A stretch of DNA of 64,000 nucleotides. It comes from Plantactinospora sp039889035. GTDB taxonomy: Bacteria; Actinomycetota; Actinomycetes; Mycobacteriales; Micromonosporaceae. The position numbers were made by a program, and so were the translations under genes. The notes under the pieces are model-generated. The model worked only from the letters and a program-made list of their open reading frames with translations, did not search any database and had not been told where the DNA came from. Positions 61,607 to 64,000 of this stretch are shown here, piece after piece (position 1 is the stretch's first letter; each line of letters starts with the position of its first letter). Location: the NCBI GenBank assembly GCA_039889035.1, contig JBDQQY010000020.1:1-64000 (forward strand), in the 5' to 3' direction.

Positions 61607-62589
61607 GCCGGTGCTCCGGCGGCAGCAGGGTCCGCCCCCGCTGGCGGGGCTGACCCTGGCGTGCCCCGCAGCGCCTGCCGGACCCGGGTGATTCCGGCGA
61701 AGAACGCCGCCGACTGCCGGGTCGCCTCGGTCCGCTCCCCCAGTTCCACCCCGACGATCTCGACGATCCGGCCGGGCCGGGCGGACATCACCACCACCCG
61801 GTCCGACAGATAGACCGCCTCCGGGATCGAGTGGGTGACGAAGACCGTACTGGTGCCCTTGCGGGCGCAGATCCGCAGCAGTTCGTCCTGCAAGCGTTCC
61901 CGGGTCATCTCGTCCAGCGCCCCGAACGGCTCGTCCATCAGCAGCAGTGGTGGGTCCACCGCCAGCGCGCGGGCGATCGCCACCCGCTGCTGCATCCCGC
62001 CGGAGAGCTGGTCCGGATAGTGTCCGGCGAAGTCGGCCAGCCCGACCAGTTCCAGCATCTCCCGCGCCTTGGCCTGCCGGTCCCGCCGGGACAGGCCGCG
62101 CAACTCCAGCGGCAGCTCCACGTTGCGGGCCACCGTCCGCCAGTCCAGCAGCCCGGCCTGCTGGAACGCGATGCCGTAGGCCAGGTCCCGCCGGGCCTGC
62201 CGGGCCGACCGGTCCGCCACCCGTACCGTGCCGCCGGTCGGCGGCACCAGGTCGGCCACCAGCCGGAGCAGGGTGGACTTGCCGCAGCCGGAGGGCCCGA
62301 TCAGGGTGACGAACTCGCCCCGGTCGACCGTCAGGTCGACGCCGTCCAGCGCGGTCACCTCGTCCGGGCGGCCGGCGTTGAACACCTTCGTCACCCCGGC
62401 CAGCTCGACGGCCGGACCGGGTTCGACCGGCCGCCCGGCGCGACCGCCCGGGCTCGGGCCACCGGTCGACGGGACCGCCCGATCGATCACCGCCTCGGAC
62501 CCCCGGTCGACCACCGCCTCGGTCTCGGCCCGGTCGGTCACCGCCTCGGGCGCCCGATCGGTCACCGCACCGGTCTCCATCTCCGTCAC
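61603..62589 (-). CDS. ABC transporter ATP-binding protein (SsuB/TauB-like)
   Basis: The 328-aa ATPase has Walker A IGPSGCGKST, signature LSGGMQQRVAIARAL, Walker B LLLMDEPFGALDE and the His switch VTHSIPEA. The first 60 residues are unusual, with four short repeats of the form AVxDRxxE. It starts at a GTG overlapping the permease stop. It energises the NitT/TauT-type importer. Confidence 0.92.
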   Translation of the reverse strand: MTEMETGAVTDRAPEAVTDRAETEAVVDRGSEAVIDRAVPSTGGPSPGGRAGRPVEPGPAVELAGVTKVFNAGRPDEVTALDGVDLTVDRGEFVTLIGPSGCGKSTLLRLVADLVPPTGGTVRVADRSARQARRDLAYGIAFQQAGLLDWRTVARNVELPLELRGLSRRDRQAKAREMLELVGLADFAGHYPDQLSGGMQQRVAIARALAVDPPLLLMDEPFGALDEMTRERLQDELLRICARKGTSTVFVTHSIPEAVYLSDRVVVMSARPGRIVEIVGVELGERTEATRQSAAFFAGITRVRQALRGTPGSAPPAGADPAAAGAPA

Positions 62590-63467
62590 CGCGTCGAGGC
62601 CCTTCGTCGGGGGGACAACAGCAGTTCCGCGAGGCCGACCGCGCCGGCCACGACGAGCCCGAGCAGCGCCGCACCGAGCAGCGCGGTGTAGACCTTGGCC
62701 GGGTCGGTGGTCGCCTCCCGGGCGTACTCGACGACCAGCCGGCCGATGCCGCCGCGGGTACCGGTGGAGATCTCCCCGACCACCGCGCCGACCACCGCCG
62801 CCGCGCCGGCCAGCCGCAGCGCCGGGAAGAGGTAGGGTCGGGCCGCCGGCAGCCGCAGTTTCACCAGCGTGCGCCACCAGCCGGCCGCGTAGCTGCGCAT
62901 CAGCTCCTCGGCGATCGGGGCCGGGGACTGGAGTCCGCGCAGCAGCCCCACCGCGATCGGGAAGAACGCCAGGTACGCCGCGATGGTCGCCACCGACATC
63001 CACGGCTGCCACGGGCGGGAACCGATGCTGAACTGCCCGCCCCAGCCGGCGATCACCGGGGCCAGCGCGATCAGTGGCACGGTCTGGGAGAGGATCACGT
63101 ACGGCAGCAGTCCCCGCTCGGCGACCCGGAACCGCTGCATCAGCACCGCCAGTACCGCACCGACCAGCACCGCCACCACGAAGCCGACCGTCACGGCGCG
63201 CAGCGTGAACGCGGCGGCCCGCAGCACCACCAGGCCGACCGGCTCGCCACCGGCCAGTTCGGGATCGGCGAACCGGCCGAGGATCTCGCCGACGTGTGGC
63301 ATGGCCCCGTCGTCGGCCCGGGGCAGCAGCCGTACTCCGAACAGCGTCGTGCCGTCCGGATCGCCGACCGCCTTGTAGCCCTCCCAGAGCAGTACGCCGA
63401 GCAGCGTCGCACCGAGCGTGCCGGCGACCACCCGGCCCCGCCCCCGCCAGCCGCCACTCGCCGGCAT
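62586..63467 (-). CDS. ABC transporter permease (second, SsuC/TauC-like)
   Basis: The 293-aa protein has about six hydrophobic helices with AAAVVGAVVGEISTGTRGGIGR and an EAA-like SYAAGWWRTLVKLRLPAARPYL region. A periplasmic insert after the first helix (GDPDGTTLFGVRLLPR) is longer than usual. It starts 5 bp after the LLM oxidoreductase stop. Two distinct permeases fit a heterodimeric importer. Confidence 0.9.
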   Translation of the reverse strand: MPASGGWRGRGRVVAGTLGATLLGVLLWEGYKAVGDPDGTTLFGVRLLPRADDGAMPHVGEILGRFADPELAGGEPVGLVVLRAAAFTLRAVTVGFVVAVLVGAVLAVLMQRFRVAERGLLPYVILSQTVPLIALAPVIAGWGGQFSIGSRPWQPWMSVATIAAYLAFFPIAVGLLRGLQSPAPIAEELMRSYAAGWWRTLVKLRLPAARPYLFPALRLAGAAAVVGAVVGEISTGTRGGIGRLVVEYAREATTDPAKVYTALLGAALLGLVVAGAVGLAELLLSPRRRASTR

Positions 63468-63472
63468 GCCGC

Positions 63473-64000
63473 TCAGCCCGCCGTCGCCGGCACGTCGGGA
63501 CCGGTCCGGGGTGCCGGTGCCAGCGACGGCGCCCCGCCCAGCGCCGGGATCACCGACTCGCCGTACGCGGCCAGGGTGTGTTCCTTGTCGTCGTGCTGGA
63601 GATAGACGGCGAACTGGTCGACGCCGAGTTCCCGCAGCACGGCCAGCTTCTCCAGGTGTGCCGAGACCGGCCCGAGCAGGCAGAACCGGTCGACGATCTC
63701 GTCCGGTACGAAGTCGGTGTGCGTGTTGCCGGCCCGGCCGTGCTCGGCGTAGTCGTAGCCGCGCCGCCCGGCGATGTAGTCGGTCAGCGCGCTCGGCACC
63801 GCGCCCGAACCGTCGGCACCGTACCGGGCGACGATGTCGGCGACGTGGTTGCCGACCATCCCGCCGAACCACCGGCACTGGTCGCGCTGGTGCGCCAGGT
63901 CGTCACCGACGTAGGCGGGTGCGGCGACGCAGAATGTGATCGCCGCCGGGTCCCGGCCGGCCCGTTCGGCGGCCCGCCGGACCGTGCCGATCATCCAGGC
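63473..64000 (-). CDS. LLM-class flavin/F420-dependent oxidoreductase (partial, N-terminus outside window)
   Basis: The C-terminal 175 residues are visible, ending at the 63473 stop; the gene continues past the window edge. The sequence (VADIVARYGADGSGAVPSAL, DFVPDEIVDRFCLLGP, HLEKLAVLRELGVDQFAVYLQHDD) matches the actinobacterial F420-type LLM family often found near hydantoin or pyrimidine degradation genes. It leads the transporter operon, suggesting it acts on the imported compound. Cofactor (FMN or F420) is uncertain. Confidence 0.75.
   Translation of the reverse strand, partial: AWMIGTVRRAAERAGRDPAAITFCVAAPAYVGDDLAHQRDQCRWFGGMVGNHVADIVARYGADGSGAVPSALTDYIAGRRGYDYAEHGRAGNTHTDFVPDEIVDRFCLLGPVSAHLEKLAVLRELGVDQFAVYLQHDDKEHTLAAYGESVIPALGGAPSLAPAPRTGPDVPATAG

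Overview
The window looks like a chromosomal segment of a high-GC actinomycete, most likely a member of the Micromonosporaceae. This is inferred from the very strong G/C bias at third codon positions, the many GTG starts, frequent leaderless-looking starts (a TANNNT hexamer 6-8 nt before the start codon with no Shine-Dalgarno), secreted enzymes with cellulose-binding modules, and actinobacterial families such as a DosR/DosS-type two-component system, DUF2267, DUF3140 and an F420-type LLM oxidoreductase. I see no rRNA, tRNA, transposase, integrase or CRISPR array.

Layout. 0-6 kb: a secreted S1 serine protease, a small ORF, and a minus-strand Clp-type AAA+ unfoldase with two small genes behind it; a NYN/PIN-like gene diverges. 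6.1-10.8 kb: a tightly coupled four-gene operon (86-aa helical protein, 288-aa protein, 943-aa FtsK/EccC-like ATPase, 222-aa coiled-coil membrane protein). It matches no system I can name and is the strongest novelty candidate. 11-12.8 kb: a gene for a 21-residue-repeat acidic peptide, followed 15 bp later by a JmjC/cupin_4 oxygenase, which resembles a substrate plus modifying enzyme. 13-16 kb: a LacI regulator diverging from a family 43 glycosidase, with paired operators and a leader ORF. 16-22.5 kb: metabolic and housekeeping-like genes (GNAT, PEBP, DoxX-like, PLP dehydratase, winged-helix protein, RibD/DHFR-like, SDR). 22.5-26.1 kb: an oxygen/redox sensing module (Acg-type nitroreductase, DevR-like regulator, DevS-like kinase with a His at position 149) with GGGACC/GGTCCC boxes in the divergent promoter.

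26-32.5 kb: a sirtuin, an OFA-type MFS transporter with a 40-aa membrane partner, and a translationally coupled pair made of a heme-type membrane protein and a NuoF-ferredoxin fusion. 32.5-41.4 kb: inositol-phosphatase-like, methyltransferase, VAO-type cholesterol-oxidase-like enzyme, PRPP synthetase, RNase HI, a Clp-N/HTH regulator with a twin palindromic operator coupled to an MFS exporter, and a secreted PQQ-type sugar dehydrogenase with CBM2. 42-48.3 kb: a GH3 glycosidase followed by a structured RNA candidate, two DUF72 genes around a DUF2267 gene, a DksA/TraR zinc finger protein, and a uridine-kinase-like protein without a P-loop. 48.3-54 kb: an ABC-2 exporter diverging from a NarL-type two-component system, and a winged-helix regulator diverging from an AEC transporter.

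54.2-57.3 kb: a minus-strand five-gene thiol/redox cluster (MauD-like thioredoxin, secreted Cys/Trp-rich protein, membrane protein with an in-frame TGA, CXXC protein, unknown leader gene). 57.5-59.4 kb: cysteine dioxygenase, rhodanese and a second receiver-less winged-helix regulator. 59.4-64 kb: a complete NitT/TauT-type ABC importer behind an LLM-family oxidoreductase that runs off the window edge. Common themes are carbohydrate degradation, redox sensing, sulfur handling and small regulators with visible palindromic sites.
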